DNA of 64,000 nt, taken from assembly GCA_019454145.1 (NCBI GenBank), contig CP075366.1:1157564-1221563 (forward strand). Direction: 5' to 3'. This DNA comes from Fimbriimonadaceae bacterium. GTDB taxonomy: Bacteria; Armatimonadota; Fimbriimonadia; Fimbriimonadales; Fimbriimonadaceae. Positions 48,683 to 57,900 of the stretch are shown piece by piece. The position numbers were made by a program, and so were the translations under genes. A model generated the notes under the pieces. It made no database searches, was not told the DNA's origin, and was given only the letters and a program-made list of their open reading frames with translations. Within the stretch, counting starts at the first letter, position 1. Each line of letters opens with the position of its first letter.

Positions 48683-49903
48683 ATGAGAATCAAAAAATCA
48701 CTAATCATCATTGGAGCACTATTAAGTGCGTGTGCAAACGCACAACTCCCAGATCCCGTTTGCCCTGTTTTGGGCAAACCCATCACCTCGGAATCATTGT
48801 CAGTTGAATACGCAGGGCTGAAAGTCAGCTTCTGCTGTGCTGGCTGCGACCAAGAATTCCTTGCTTCACCTACAAAGTTTCTTAAGCAGGCAGAAGCCGA
48901 GCATAAAGTCGTCGCCCTATCATTATTCGATCCCGTCAGCAAACTAAGAATCACGCCTGAGCAAACAAAAGCAGTAGTAGACGTTGCTGGAATTCGCTAT
49001 TCATTTGCATCTCAAGAAAGTGCAGATGAGTTTGCCGAGTTTCCGGGGCTCTACACAACCGCCCCAACTCGGGAATCACTTCGATGCCCAGTGATGATGA
49101 ACGATATTCCAACTTACTCAGCCGCCGCAGGATACGAGGATTTTCAAGGCGTTCGATACTACTTCTGCTGCAGTGGATGTGACAAATCGTTTAGTGAAAG
49201 CCCGGAAAAATATGCCGCACAGGTAAAAGATCAAGTCCGAGACGTGAGTTCTCGTAAGTCATCTGCACCAACTCACACAATGGCTCCAACTTGCGCCGGG
49301 TGCGCTGGCGAAGCCCGTTTGCTGAGTAACGGAGAGTTCCCGGCTAAGTTCATGTTGAACTACCGGTTCATTGCGATCAACGATCCCAAATCACGGCACC
49401 GTTTCAGTCTGGATTACGCTGTGTCGCCTCGGCTAACCATCGGATTAGAACGCAGTGGCACCGATGACAATCCGAACCCGACGGGAGAATTTTCCGACAA
49501 CCCAACCGACTGGCTCCGCTTCTCAGATGGCGACGCTCTCATCCTCCCACGGTTTAGCTGGTTTGCGACTCCAGAAGGAAAAGATCACCCCAGTGTGATG
49601 GTAGGCATGGCGAGTGACCGATTGAGTACGCCCACGGGCCAGGCATTCTTCGCAACGTTTAGCAAATCGATTCCCGGTAGTCAGTTCACTCCTTTTGTCA
49701 GCGTGAAGACGAACACCACCGATGGTCGAACCGTATTTCCGTATGGCGTGAATTTCGCCCTCAAAAACGATATGGTTCTGCAAGCCATCAACGATGGCGA
49801 TTACACACATTTGCTCTTTACCAAAATGACTAATCGAGCCGCCTACAGCTTGATCCTTGCCCGAACACGCTATGTCGGATTTAGCGTCACCGTAGGATTC
49901 TAA
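48683..49903 (+). CDS. Exported protein with two YHS/TRASH-like metal domains and a barrel-like C-terminus
   Basis: 406 residues with a signal peptide (S-L-I-I-I-G-A-L-L-S-A-C-A-N-A). Two similar Cys-rich domains follow, each with C-P-V then F-C-C-A/S-G-C-D: first C-P-V-L-G-K-P-I to F-C-C-A-G-C (about 26-55), second R-C-P-V-M-M-N-D to F-C-C-S-G-C-D (about 135-172). Such YHS/TRASH units bind copper or other soft metals. A further C-A-G-C near residue 208 precedes a beta-strand-rich part (about 215-406) with outer-membrane character, ending in R-Y-V-G-F-S-V-T-V-G-F. A metal-handling envelope protein is likely. The adjacent thioredoxin-like gene starts 5 nt later. Confidence 0.75.
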   Translation: MRIKKSLIIIGALLSACANAQLPDPVCPVLGKPITSESLSVEYAGLKVSFCCAGCDQEFLASPTKFLKQAEAEHKVVALSLFDPVSKLRITPEQTKAVVDVAGIRYSFASQESADEFAEFPGLYTTAPTRESLRCPVMMNDIPTYSAAAGYEDFQGVRYYFCCSGCDKSFSESPEKYAAQVKDQVRDVSSRKSSAPTHTMAPTCAGCAGEARLLSNGEFPAKFMLNYRFIAINDPKSRHRFSLDYAVSPRLTIGLERSGTDDNPNPTGEFSDNPTDWLRFSDGDALILPRFSWFATPEGKDHPSVMVGMASDRLSTPTGQAFFATFSKSIPGSQFTPFVSVKTNTTDGRTVFPYGVNFALKNDMVLQAINDGDYTHLLFTKMTNRAAYSLILARTRYVGFSVTVGF

Positions 49904-49907
49904 GATC

Positions 49908-50369
49908 ATGATTACCACCACATTGTTAGCTATAACGCTCGTCACTCAGCCGATCAACACCGTGCCCCTGTTCAGCCTGAAGGATACTAAAGGAAAAACT
50001 TGGACAATAGAATCGCTCGAAAAAGATCGGGTTTATCTCGTCGAATTTTGGGCGACTTGGTGCGCGACTTGCAAAGAAATCGCTCCGATGGTTGATGAGT
50101 TTGTCAAAGCCCATCGCGGGCCGAAATTCGAATACCTCGCGATCAGCACCGATGAAGATATGACCCCGCTCAAATCTTGGCTAAAGGAACACAAACCGGC
50201 TTACCCAGTGCTCCTGGATCCTAACTTTGAAGCAATGGAAAAGTTCAAGGTCAAGGCTTTGCCCACGATGTTCTTAGTGAAAAACCGAACCGTACTTTGG
50301 CAGAAAACTGGCAAGATCGAACGCTCTGAGTTAGATGACTTAGCGACCAAATTCAAATTTGGACGATAA
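49908..50369 (+). CDS. Exported TlpA/thioredoxin-like protein
   Basis: 153 residues with a short signal-like start (I-T-T-T-L-L-A-I-T-L-V-T-Q). The active site is W-A-T-W-C-A-T-C (Cys52/Cys55), and the cis-Pro region is K-A-L-P-T-M-F-L-V. It should reduce disulfides or act in metallocentre maturation outside the cytoplasm, plausibly on the Cys-rich YHS protein encoded just upstream. A strong terminator follows. Confidence 0.85.
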   Translation: MITTTLLAITLVTQPINTVPLFSLKDTKGKTWTIESLEKDRVYLVEFWATWCATCKEIAPMVDEFVKAHRGPKFEYLAISTDEDMTPLKSWLKEHKPAYPVLLDPNFEAMEKFKVKALPTMFLVKNRTVLWQKTGKIERSELDDLATKFKFGR

Positions 50370-50379
50370 CCTCCAAAGG

Positions 50380-50415
50380 GAGCTACCGATCTGGTAGCTC
50401 TCTTTCTTCTCTTTT
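50380..50415. terminator. Strong hairpin between convergent genes
   Basis: GAGCTACC (50380-50387) pairs with GGTAGCTC (50393-50400) and is followed by TCTTTCTTCTCTTTTT on the plus strand. The stop codon of the convergent gene (50383) lies inside the stem, so the hairpin serves the thioredoxin-like gene and perhaps both. Confidence 0.85.
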
Positions 50416-51099
50416 TAAAATCCGACCAGATTCCTTATCCATCCAATAACTAATCGCTCTCACAGGGCTAGCTGACCAAGTATTACCGGCCTTTGAAGGA
50501 GGTATCAAAAAATCAACTTTGACTGAATTTCCTACGTCGTTTACTTCGACAACACAGTTTTCCAGTAAATAATCGCGATCTTGCTGAAAGTTAGAAAGGT
50601 GTTTCCATGCTGTATCAACCGCCCGAATAGTAGCTCCCGAAGTTCTGTATTGGTCAATAACTACAGATTCCGCTCGTGCAACCCCATAGGTAAACATTGT
50701 ATGAGAGGGCAGCCGTTCATCTATGTACCACTTCAGGTCATAGACTCCTCGCTTTGAGAGACTCTTATTTCCAGTTGAGCTAGATACGCAGCCACTCTGA
50801 TCCATCAGGAATTTCTTGTCTCCACTTATGACTTTTAATCTCACGTCGTAAGGAGCGAAAGTGCAAGGCTCCTCTGCTTTCTCCAGAATAGAAACTAAGT
50901 GAGATTCTCCTTTTCTCGGTTTGAAGATGCTTGTTAAGTCATGCCACAGTTCTATTTCAGTCTCTGTGTAGCTCGCCATGCAATTTGAGAGAGAGAGTGG
51001 AATGTAGTAAACCGCGAAATTCTCTTTTTTGCCCTGTGAACCAGTCACAGCAAAGCCAAGCGCGATACCGATAACAGCCTTTACAACTAAATCTTTCAT
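50383..51099 (-). CDS. Protein of unknown function with hydrophobic N-terminus
   Basis: 238 residues with a hydrophobic N-terminus (V-V-K-A-V-I-G-I-A-L-G-F-A-V-T-G-S) that may be a signal peptide. The body has three or four Cys (S-N-C-M, E-P-C-T-F, S-G-C-V-S, E-N-C-V-V), consistent with disulfides. A C-terminal W-M-D-K-E-S-G-R-I-L-K recalls secreted beta-rich lipoprotein-transport folds, but I recognise no family. A TATATT box just before the ATG could give a leaderless message. The tRNA-Gly gene and its terminator precede it. Confidence 0.55.
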   Translation of the reverse strand: MKDLVVKAVIGIALGFAVTGSQGKKENFAVYYIPLSLSNCMASYTETEIELWHDLTSIFKPRKGESHLVSILEKAEEPCTFAPYDVRLKVISGDKKFLMDQSGCVSSSTGNKSLSKRGVYDLKWYIDERLPSHTMFTYGVARAESVVIDQYRTSGATIRAVDTAWKHLSNFQQDRDYLLENCVVEVNDVGNSVKVDFLIPPSKAGNTWSASPVRAISYWMDKESGRILKREERELPDR

Positions 51100-51122
51100 T
51101 GCGAATATAGTACATCCCCAAC

Positions 51123-51156
51123 AAAAAATCAGCGAAGGAGTTTTCCTTTCGCTGAT
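51123..51156 (-). terminator. Intrinsic terminator of tRNA-Gly
   Basis: A 12-bp stem with one bulge (ATCAGCGAA/TTCGCTGAT extended through GGA/TCC, 51128-51156) is followed on the minus strand by TTTTTTG. It lies 7 nt past the tRNA 3' end. Confidence 0.9.
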
Positions 51157-51163
51157 AAATCTT

Positions 51164-51238
<75 letters not shown>

Positions 51239-51319
51239 TCGTGGGATAAAAATATACCCTAACTCACCTACTATCGCAACCAGACCCACTTGCCAGACCC
51301 AAAAAGGCATAATCAAACA

Positions 51320-52078
51320 GTGGGTGATTGGCAAAAACTAAACCAGGCAACCGAACAGCTACTCAAGCAAGCTGCCATTATCGCCCAAGAACAACGCAAG
51401 CACCTCAAAATTGACCAGAAAAAAGACCGAACCCTGGTCACTAATGTGGATAGAGATATAGAAGTATTTCTGCGAGAGCAACTCGATAAGCTCACTCCCG
51501 GAGCCGGAGTCTACGGCGAAGAATATGGTCATTCACCCGCGACCGAAGCCGGATACTGGGTCATTGACCCGATTGACGGCACTTCAAACTTCGCATACGG
51601 ACAGCCCCTTTGGGGAATCACTGCCGCTTATCTGTATGGAGGGCGCATCGTCTCCGGAGTCATCCACTTACCGGAAGTCGGCGAAACCTACACCGCCGTT
51701 GACGGCTTTGGGGCCTATAAGAATGCGGAGCCAATTCCCATTGTCGCCCCTGGAATTATCGAATCCACTGAACTCGTTGCCCACGCAGATAGTCAAGTGA
51801 AATACCGGAAACAAACACCCGGCAAAATGCGGCACATCGGAGCATTCGTCGTGGAATCAAGCTTCGTTGCCACTCAGCGATACCGCGCTCTCATTACCGG
51901 AACAATCAAGCTCTACGATTGCGCCGCCGGAATTATTATTTGCCGCGAATCAGGATGCGAAGCTCGCTATCTCACCGGAGAACCATTTGATGAGTCGCGC
52001 CACCAAGGGCCCGATTACTGCGACCCCTTTTATCTCGGCCCTAAAGGATCAAACTTCCCGTTTGGAAGCGTTTTCTAA
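51320..52078 (+). CDS. Inositol monophosphatase family protein
   Basis: About 252 residues from GTG 51320; a TTG ten codons earlier (51290) is the alternative. It has the lithium-sensitive phosphatase fold: V-T-N-V-D (metal-site region), Y-G-E-E-Y-G, the metal motif D-P-I-D-G-T-S-N-F (about 85-93) and a later K-L-Y-D-C-A-A-G (the usual W-D-x-A-A motif with Y in place of W). It could act on inositol phosphate, histidinol phosphate or a 3'-phosphonucleotide; the substrate cannot be decided. It stands alone and is convergent with the sigma-factor gene. Confidence 0.85.
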   Translation: MGDWQKLNQATEQLLKQAAIIAQEQRKHLKIDQKKDRTLVTNVDRDIEVFLREQLDKLTPGAGVYGEEYGHSPATEAGYWVIDPIDGTSNFAYGQPLWGITAAYLYGGRIVSGVIHLPEVGETYTAVDGFGAYKNAEPIPIVAPGIIESTELVAHADSQVKYRKQTPGKMRHIGAFVVESSFVATQRYRALITGTIKLYDCAAGIIICRESGCEARYLTGEPFDESRHQGPDYCDPFYLGPKGSNFPFGSVF

Positions 52079-52079
52079 C

Positions 52080-53012
52080 CTAGGCGATATACATTCCAGA
52101 ATCAATGCGCTTGAGCTTTTTTAAGCCGCGCTGTTCGATTTGCCTTACTCGCTCGCGGGTGATGTGCATGTGAAGTGCCACGTCTTCAAGCGTTCTTTGA
52201 AGTCCGTCCGCGAACCCAAATCTCAGAATGAGAACCTCTCTTTCGCGCTCATCTAAGATCTTCATCGCCTCTAGAACAGATTCTCGAATGTGTGCACGTT
52301 CCACTTCAAGTTGCGCTCCGCCTGCATCAGAGATGACATCCTGCAAAGTTGAATCATCATTGTCACCAATTGGAGATTCAAGTGAGAGTGCGTCCGGAAC
52401 TGTCTGCAAAATTTGCTCAACCTTTTCTGGTTCAATTTGAACCCTAGAAGCAATTTCTTGGAGAGTTGCTTCTCTTCCAAGTTCGGCTTGTAACTGGTTT
52501 GCCGCCTTGTAAACTCTCATTGCGTTTTCGGCGACATGGACAGGAACCCGGATCATGCGAGCCTGATCACATATTGCTCGGCTGATAGCTTGACGAATCC
52601 ACCATGTCGCATAAGTGCTGAACCGATAACCTTTGCGATCATCAAATTTTTCAACAGCTTTGATTAAGCCAATGTTGCCTTCTTGAATCAGGTCGGGGAG
52701 GGACATTCCACGACCCGCATAACGTTTGGCGAGATTTACAACAAGTCGGTAGTTGGCTTCTACTAATCGCTTACGGCTTTGTTCGCACCCGGCTCGAGCC
52801 GATTCAGCGATTTGAGATTCTTGTTCAGGGGTTAGGAGTGGAGTACGACCAACAGTAGTCAACCACAGCCTGAGGCTGTCGTCAACTACCGAATACTTTA
52901 ACTGTCCCGCATTTGCCTCCCCTGGCTCTTGCGACTTCCCCTCCTTGAACGACAGTTCACTTTCCTTAGGGTGAACTAACGCCAATTTAAGCACCTGCGA
53001 CCTATGTCGCAA
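52080..53012 (-). CDS. rpoD: Sigma-70 family (group 1/2) RNA polymerase sigma factor
   Basis: 310 residues. Regions: 1.2 ([12 protein letters not shown]), 2.1-2.4 ([43 protein letters not shown]), 3 (R-V-P-V-H-V-A-E), and 4 with the helix-turn-helix [20 protein letters not shown]. It is short with no long region 1.1. The position downstream of dnaG, as in many macromolecular-synthesis operons, supports the housekeeping factor, but an alternative sigma of group 2 is possible. The start may be TTG 53012 or GTG 52994. It lies 66 nt after dnaG. Confidence 0.9.
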   Translation of the reverse strand: MRHRSQVLKLALVHPKESELSFKEGKSQEPGEANAGQLKYSVVDDSLRLWLTTVGRTPLLTPEQESQIAESARAGCEQSRKRLVEANYRLVVNLAKRYAGRGMSLPDLIQEGNIGLIKAVEKFDDRKGYRFSTYATWWIRQAISRAICDQARMIRVPVHVAENAMRVYKAANQLQAELGREATLQEIASRVQIEPEKVEQILQTVPDALSLESPIGDNDDSTLQDVISDAGGAQLEVERAHIRESVLEAMKILDEREREVLILRFGFADGLQRTLEDVALHMHITRERVRQIEQRGLKKLKRIDSGMYIA

Positions 53013-53078
53013 TAAGTTTATACATCAAACCTTGCTTTTTACAAAGAGTTTCTGTAAATTACTTCAGAATTTCTGAGT

Positions 53079-54827
53079 TCAGTAATCTTTACTTCCTTTA
53101 TTCGTTTCTTTTCGTTTGTTGAGAAACGCCCTAAGTGACTCATCCCCATGATCAACAAGATTCTCACGTGCCTCTCTCCTGACTTTTTCTTTAGTCAGCC
53201 AATCCACGGCTTCCTCAAGGTTTCTTATTCCGATAGGTTCTCGACTTTCAAGTGCCAGTTCGAACAAATAATCTTTGACCTCACCGTCCTCAAGCAAATT
53301 AAGCCAATTTTCGGCCTCTGGCAACTCGCCAACTTCTGCCAACACTTGTGCAACTGATTGAGCTTTATCAGTCTGCATTAGCGGAGAAAATTTTGCAAAC
53401 TGCCAAGCATGTTGCCTTAATCCTGGTTCAAATATGCTCCTAAACAAAACTCTTTCCGAACCTACTAACTTACTTGCAATCGACTCAACCTTTTCGAGTG
53501 ATTCTTCTGGCTCCGTGTAGGATCTGCGTCCAACTACGGTTTTTAGCCGTTTTCGTTCGGCCTGAACCATGCGTTCAAGAGCCTTTGCCGCCGCCTGACG
53601 GTCGCTGATACCCGGATACTGAGCGGATACGGGAATGAGATACTTTTGCAGTTCCAGAGGGGTCTCGGCCGTGGCTAATACCTGAACCACCTCCGTCCAG
53701 TAGGAGTCGTCGTCCGCAGAAAGTTTTTCATTGAGCATCGCCATTCGGAAATCCATCGGCGATATTCCTTGATCTACCGCAACCTTCACGGCTCCCGCAC
53801 CTTTAGTTTTCAGCAAGGTATCAGGGTCTTCGCCCGGGGCGAGTAAGGAAATCTTTGCCACCAATCCTGCTTCGCTAATCATTGCCGCCGCTCGATCTGC
53901 CGCCTTCTTCCCTGCATCGTCACTATCGTAAAGCACCACGACTTTTGAGCACCAGCGCTTCAGTAATCGAACATGATCCTCAGCAAGCGCGGTACCAAGG
54001 CTCGCAACCGCCTGAGTAACGCCCGCCCGGTGGCAGGCGATTACATCCATGTACCCTTCGACCAATACGGCTTGATCTTCTTTCGATATGGACTCTTTTG
54101 CTTTGTCCATTCCATAAAGCACGCGACTCTTGCTGTAAAGGGGAGTATCACTACTGTTGATGTATTTGGGATTCCCCGCACCGATAATCCGACCGCCAAA
54201 AGCAACTAATCTGCCCCGCTCATCGCGGATCGGAAACATAAGTCGGCTTCGGAACCGGTCATAATATCCGCCTCGCTGATCCTCTTCCACCAAAAATAAT
54301 TTCTGGCAGGTGGCCAGCGCAAATCCTTTCTTTTTGAGTCGAACCGCAAGTGCTTCGCCTTGATGCGGAGCGTAGCCGATCTCCCAGTGATCAATCACCG
54401 ATTGGTCTAATCCCCGTTCCTCAATGTAATGAAGCGCCGTCTTCTCGGATCGGAGCTGCTCTCTAAAAAAGCTCTGGGCTTCTGCCATCGCGAGTTCCAT
54501 TTCTTCGGAATCGCTTTTTTCACCTTGGTTGAATTGTGGAAGCTCTACTCCCGTCTCACGGGCGAGAATTCTAAGGGCTTCAATAAAATCAACGCGCTGG
54601 GTTTCCATCACCCAATTAAAAACATCACCCTTTGCTCCGCAACTCCAGCAACGATAGTGCCCGTATTCGGGCGAAACAATAAAACTCGGGTTCTTATCAT
54701 CATGAAACGGGCATAGACCTTTCCAAGTCTTGCCCGCCTTCTTAAGAGAAACACGATGACCGACGAGCTCTACTAAATCGGAACGCCTCCGAATCTCTTC
54801 TTTTACGCGTTCAAGCTCGCCGGCCAC
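53079..54827 (-). CDS. dnaG: DNA primase
   Basis: 582 residues from a GTG start. The N-terminal CHC2 zinc ribbon has C-P-F-H-D-D-K-N-P-S-F and Y-R-C-W-S-C-G-A-K-G-D. The catalytic core has F-G-G-R-I, a TOPRIM domain with A-V-L-V-E-G-Y-M-D-V (metal Glu) and L-Y-D-S-D-D-A-G (metal Asp), and a poorly conserved C-terminal helicase-binding domain (about 430-582). It makes RNA primers for replication. It is upstream of and probably co-transcribed with the sigma factor. Confidence 0.96.
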   Translation of the reverse strand: MAGELERVKEEIRRRSDLVELVGHRVSLKKAGKTWKGLCPFHDDKNPSFIVSPEYGHYRCWSCGAKGDVFNWVMETQRVDFIEALRILARETGVELPQFNQGEKSDSEEMELAMAEAQSFFREQLRSEKTALHYIEERGLDQSVIDHWEIGYAPHQGEALAVRLKKKGFALATCQKLFLVEEDQRGGYYDRFRSRLMFPIRDERGRLVAFGGRIIGAGNPKYINSSDTPLYSKSRVLYGMDKAKESISKEDQAVLVEGYMDVIACHRAGVTQAVASLGTALAEDHVRLLKRWCSKVVVLYDSDDAGKKAADRAAAMISEAGLVAKISLLAPGEDPDTLLKTKGAGAVKVAVDQGISPMDFRMAMLNEKLSADDDSYWTEVVQVLATAETPLELQKYLIPVSAQYPGISDRQAAAKALERMVQAERKRLKTVVGRRSYTEPEESLEKVESIASKLVGSERVLFRSIFEPGLRQHAWQFAKFSPLMQTDKAQSVAQVLAEVGELPEAENWLNLLEDGEVKDYLFELALESREPIGIRNLEEAVDWLTKEKVRREARENLVDHGDESLRAFLNKRKETNKGSKDY

Positions 54828-54858
54828 AGTGTGATTCTGACCAGTTATTTAGTTGTGT

Positions 54859-55653
54859 TTAGGTCTTACCTGCAGCAACAACAACACCAGTGACCACATG
54901 AGGCTTATCTGCCTTAATGCGACTGAGTCGGAATGCTACGCGGTCTCGAACTAGGAATCGGACAACGATGTTGTCACCGTTGATTTCATATCCATCCGGA
55001 GCGTTGTAAGCCTTGATGACGCTACCGAACGATGAACCAAAAGTGATGCCTCGTCGAGTTTTTACTTTGCTGTTGCTCAGGCCAACTGCTTCGATTTGCA
55101 CGCATCGGTTGAACTTATCGAAAACGAATGCGTACCGTGAGTTATTGCGTTTGTAAACCCATCGGGTGTAGATGACCTTTTGGCCAGTGCCTGCATTAGC
55201 AGTACCGCCGCCACCGCCTGCACCGCGACCACCGCCACCAGCATTTCCACCGCCGCCAGCTGGAGGTCCTGATGAACCGCCACCGCCAGCACTTGATGCT
55301 CCTTCTGGTGTAAGTTGTCGCCATTCGTCACCTGCACCAAATGGATCGCCGATAAATCGCGCATCTGGGCCAGTTTGAGGGGTTCCCGCACCACCGCCAC
55401 CTGGAGGGCCACCTCGACCGCCTCCTTCGCCACCACCGCCAGTAGCACCTGCGGTGCCTACGTTGAGAGCTTGGATTTCGTCTGGCGAACCATAGATGCT
55501 AATCACCTTGGCACCAGTATCATAAAGTGATACGCTGATCAGCCGGCTTTCCGCCGTTCCTTTACGGGGCTGAGGAGCGCTTTGACCGATGACTAGCCCG
55601 GTCATCCCGAGCGCCACCATTGCGACTGTTGTTCCTAAAATTGCTTTTTTCAC
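54859..55653 (-). CDS. Exported glycine-rich protein
   Basis: 264 residues from GTG 55653, with AAGGA upstream. A signal peptide (I-L-G-T-T-V-A-M-V-A-L-G-M-T-G-L-V-I-G) is followed by a conserved-looking strand region (A-E-S-R-L-I-S-V-S-L-Y-D-T-G-A-K-V-I), then a long Gly-rich, Pro-containing linker (about 70-160, with runs of G), and a C-terminal domain (about 165-264) with V-I-Y-T-R-W-V-Y-K-R-N-N-S-R-Y-A-F-V-F-D-K-F. The split domain plus flexible linker looks like a bi-lobed envelope protein. I recognise no family. It faces away from trxA. Confidence 0.6.
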   Translation of the reverse strand: MKKAILGTTVAMVALGMTGLVIGQSAPQPRKGTAESRLISVSLYDTGAKVISIYGSPDEIQALNVGTAGATGGGGEGGGRGGPPGGGGAGTPQTGPDARFIGDPFGAGDEWRQLTPEGASSAGGGGSSGPPAGGGGNAGGGGRGAGGGGGTANAGTGQKVIYTRWVYKRNNSRYAFVFDKFNRCVQIEAVGLSNSKVKTRRGITFGSSFGSVIKAYNAPDGYEINGDNIVVRFLVRDRVAFRLSRIKADKPHVVTGVVVAAGKT

Positions 55654-55830
55654 TGGCCTAATTCCTTCACCTGAGGGTCAGTACGCTTATTCGGACGCAG
55701 GCGACGTTGTAAATGGTTACAAAGTTCTCCCCAAATTCAAGTGAGGCAAGGACCTCGGGAACCAAAATTAGCCCCGCCTGCTTTCAGGGTATACATCACT
55801 GTCAATAACCAGACGTAGAAAGGAACAATT

Positions 55831-56154
55831 ATGGGAGCAAACCTCGCAATCGAAGCCAGCCAATTTGAAGAACAAGTACTCAAGTCAGATCAGCCAGTCC
55901 TCGTTGACTTTTGGGCGACCTGGTGCCGACCATGCATTGCGATCACCCCGTTTGTGGAAGAAATTGCTTCTGAAATGGATGGTCAAGCAAAAGTATTCAA
56001 AGTGGATGTTGACGCCAATCAAGACCTTGCTATGCAACACGACATCATGAGCATTCCTGCTCTACTCGTTTTCAAAGGTGGAAAGGAAGTTGATCGAATG
56101 GTGGGTGCAGGTTCCAAAGAAGACATTAAAGCCCTGATCAGCAAGCACGTTTAA
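55831..56154 (+). CDS. trxA: Thioredoxin
   Basis: 107 residues, the standard size. The active site is F-W-A-T-W-C-R-P-C (Cys32/Cys35; the usual G-P is R-P), and the cis-Pro region is S-I-P-A-L-L-V-F-K-G-G. GAAAGGAACAATT precedes the ATG. It reduces cytosolic disulfides and is recharged by the trxB product at 35933. A candidate -10 TATACA lies at about 55790. It is followed by a clear terminator. Confidence 0.96.
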   Translation: MGANLAIEASQFEEQVLKSDQPVLVDFWATWCRPCIAITPFVEEIASEMDGQAKVFKVDVDANQDLAMQHDIMSIPALLVFKGGKEVDRMVGAGSKEDIKALISKHV

Positions 56155-56173
56155 CTTGCTGCTAGAAATTAGT

Positions 56174-56203
56174 GCCGGGAAGCCTCTGCTTCCCGGCTTT
56201 TTG
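56174..56203 (+). terminator. Intrinsic terminator of trxA
   Basis: A perfect 10-bp stem (GCCGGGAAGC, 56174-56183, with GCTTCCCGGC, 56188-56197), a 4-nt loop and a T-run (TTTTTG), 19 nt after the stop. Confidence 0.95.
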
Positions 56204-56234
56204 TTTACCGTCCCGCCATAATCAATCAAAACTC

Positions 56235-57881
56235 GTGGCTAAACCTTCTGCCCCTCAATCCCTCACCCCTAATATCGCTAAGGCTGGTGGAATCATGGCC
56301 GCCAGTATTTTCCTCTCTCGTATTCTTGGGATTGTCCGGGAAATCATCATCGCTAACCGATTCGGTCAAAGCGATTTCACCGACGCATACAACTACGCAT
56401 TTCAAATTCCAGACTTACTCTTTTATCTCATCGCCGGTGGCGCATTATCAAGTGCGTTCATCCCTGTTTTTTCTGAATATCTCCACACAGATCGCGAAGA
56501 CGACGCTTGGCACATCTTTTCATCGGTAACCAACATCATGGCGATTGTTGTGACGGTGTTCATTGTGCTCGCGATGATCTTCGCTCCTGTTTTGGCGGGG
56601 GTGGTTGCACCTGGCCTCTCACCAGAAAAAGCCGAAACAATCTTGCCAATGATCTCGTACATGGCAAGGATTGTTTTGCCGGCGCAATTTGCCTTCTTTA
56701 TCGGGGGAATCCTTTTCGGCACTCTTTACAGCAAGCAGATTTTCACAGTGCCCGGGCTTGGGCCAAACATCTATAACATCGGCATCATCATCGGTGCGCT
56801 TGTGCTGAGTAACTTCCTCACGCTTCCCATTTCAGGGCTGAGTTGGGGCGCAACCATCGGGGCGTTCTTAGGGAATATCGTCGTTCCGGTAATTGCTATG
56901 CGTCAATTGAATGCGCGATATAGCTTTGTGATTGACTTCAAGCATCCGGGAGTAAAAAAGGTTTTCAAACTGATGGCTCCGGTGGTTTTTGGCCTCTCAT
57001 TGCCCGGCGTATTTGCATTATTCTTAGTCAGTATTAGCTCTTATTTTGGTGGAGATGGTCTTGCCAGCGCATTCAAAAATGCGAACCAATTAATGCAAGC
57101 TCCATTAGGAATATTTGGACAAAGCATGGCGATTGCGGCCTTCCCTGCCCTTGCTCAATTCTTCGCCCAAGGCCGGATGGATTTGTATCGCGAACAGTTG
57201 GTGAAAACCCTCAAAACGATCGTTTATCTTACAATTCCAATCGCCCTGATTTTGCTTACCAGTAGCCATCAGATCATCCAAACCATCTTCCAGCACAACC
57301 AATTCACCGCCGAGGATACTGCCCGTACTGCACCTCTGCTTGCCGCCTTTGCAATAGGAGTTCCCTTCTGGTGTTTACAACCAGTGTTGATGCGCGCTTA
57401 TTTCGCAATCCAAAACACAAAAAGGCCGATCATTTTGGGAACAGTTACTACGGGAATATTCCTGATCCTTGCTGTTTCCGCGATCTTTGCGAAACTTCCA
57501 CCTTTTGCCCTCGCTGCAGCTGGCTCTATCTCCGCGATCATCTTGGTTTCTCTTCTCACAACAACGATCACAAAGGAAATTCCTGAGCTCAGCTTTGCGC
57601 CTCTCCTTGAGACAGCCGGGAAATCATTGATCGCCTCAATCGGTTCGACAATCGTTTTCTGGGGAATTTTCCAAGTTGTCAGTTACATCGGCCTTGGAAA
57701 CAATAAGTGGGCGAATGTGGCGGTGATGTTCTTCTTTGGCATCATCAGCCTATGGGTTTACTACTTTATTACGAAAGCTCTCAAAATGCCGGAAGTGGCT
57801 TACTTCCAACGAGTCGCCAAACGCATCAACGTAGCCAAGCCAGAAGAAGATAAACCGTCCGGCCCCAATGACCAAGCCTGA
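56235..57881 (+). CDS. murJ: Lipid II flippase MurJ
   Basis: About 548 residues from GTG 56235; the longer open frame would begin inside the trxA terminator. Fourteen hydrophobic helices are visible. Family cues are F-L-S-R-I-L-G-I-V-R-E, F-G-Q-S-D-F-T-D-A-Y-N-Y-A-F-Q-I-P-D-L (split by an A/T/D motif), G-G-A-L-S-S-A-F-I-P-V-F and N-Q-L-M-Q-A-P-L-G-I-F-G-Q-S-M-A. It moves lipid II across the inner membrane in peptidoglycan synthesis. The C-terminal 30 residues are basic and Pro-rich. Confidence 0.95.
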   Translation: MAKPSAPQSLTPNIAKAGGIMAASIFLSRILGIVREIIIANRFGQSDFTDAYNYAFQIPDLLFYLIAGGALSSAFIPVFSEYLHTDREDDAWHIFSSVTNIMAIVVTVFIVLAMIFAPVLAGVVAPGLSPEKAETILPMISYMARIVLPAQFAFFIGGILFGTLYSKQIFTVPGLGPNIYNIGIIIGALVLSNFLTLPISGLSWGATIGAFLGNIVVPVIAMRQLNARYSFVIDFKHPGVKKVFKLMAPVVFGLSLPGVFALFLVSISSYFGGDGLASAFKNANQLMQAPLGIFGQSMAIAAFPALAQFFAQGRMDLYREQLVKTLKTIVYLTIPIALILLTSSHQIIQTIFQHNQFTAEDTARTAPLLAAFAIGVPFWCLQPVLMRAYFAIQNTKRPIILGTVTTGIFLILAVSAIFAKLPPFALAAAGSISAIILVSLLTTTITKEIPELSFAPLLETAGKSLIASIGSTIVFWGIFQVVSYIGLGNNKWANVAVMFFFGIISLWVYYFITKALKMPEVAYFQRVAKRINVAKPEEDKPSGPNDQA

Positions 57882-57900
57882 TTTCAGATAACCTCCCTCT

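Noticed and set aside
55172-55378. Pro-rich frame antisense to the glycine-rich protein.
   Set aside because: It is the complement of Gly codons, which reads as Pro and Ala, and has no start site or hydrophobic character of its own.
56172-56234. Longer N-terminus for MurJ.
   Set aside because: The extension starts inside the trxA terminator hairpin, so it could not be on the same stable transcript.
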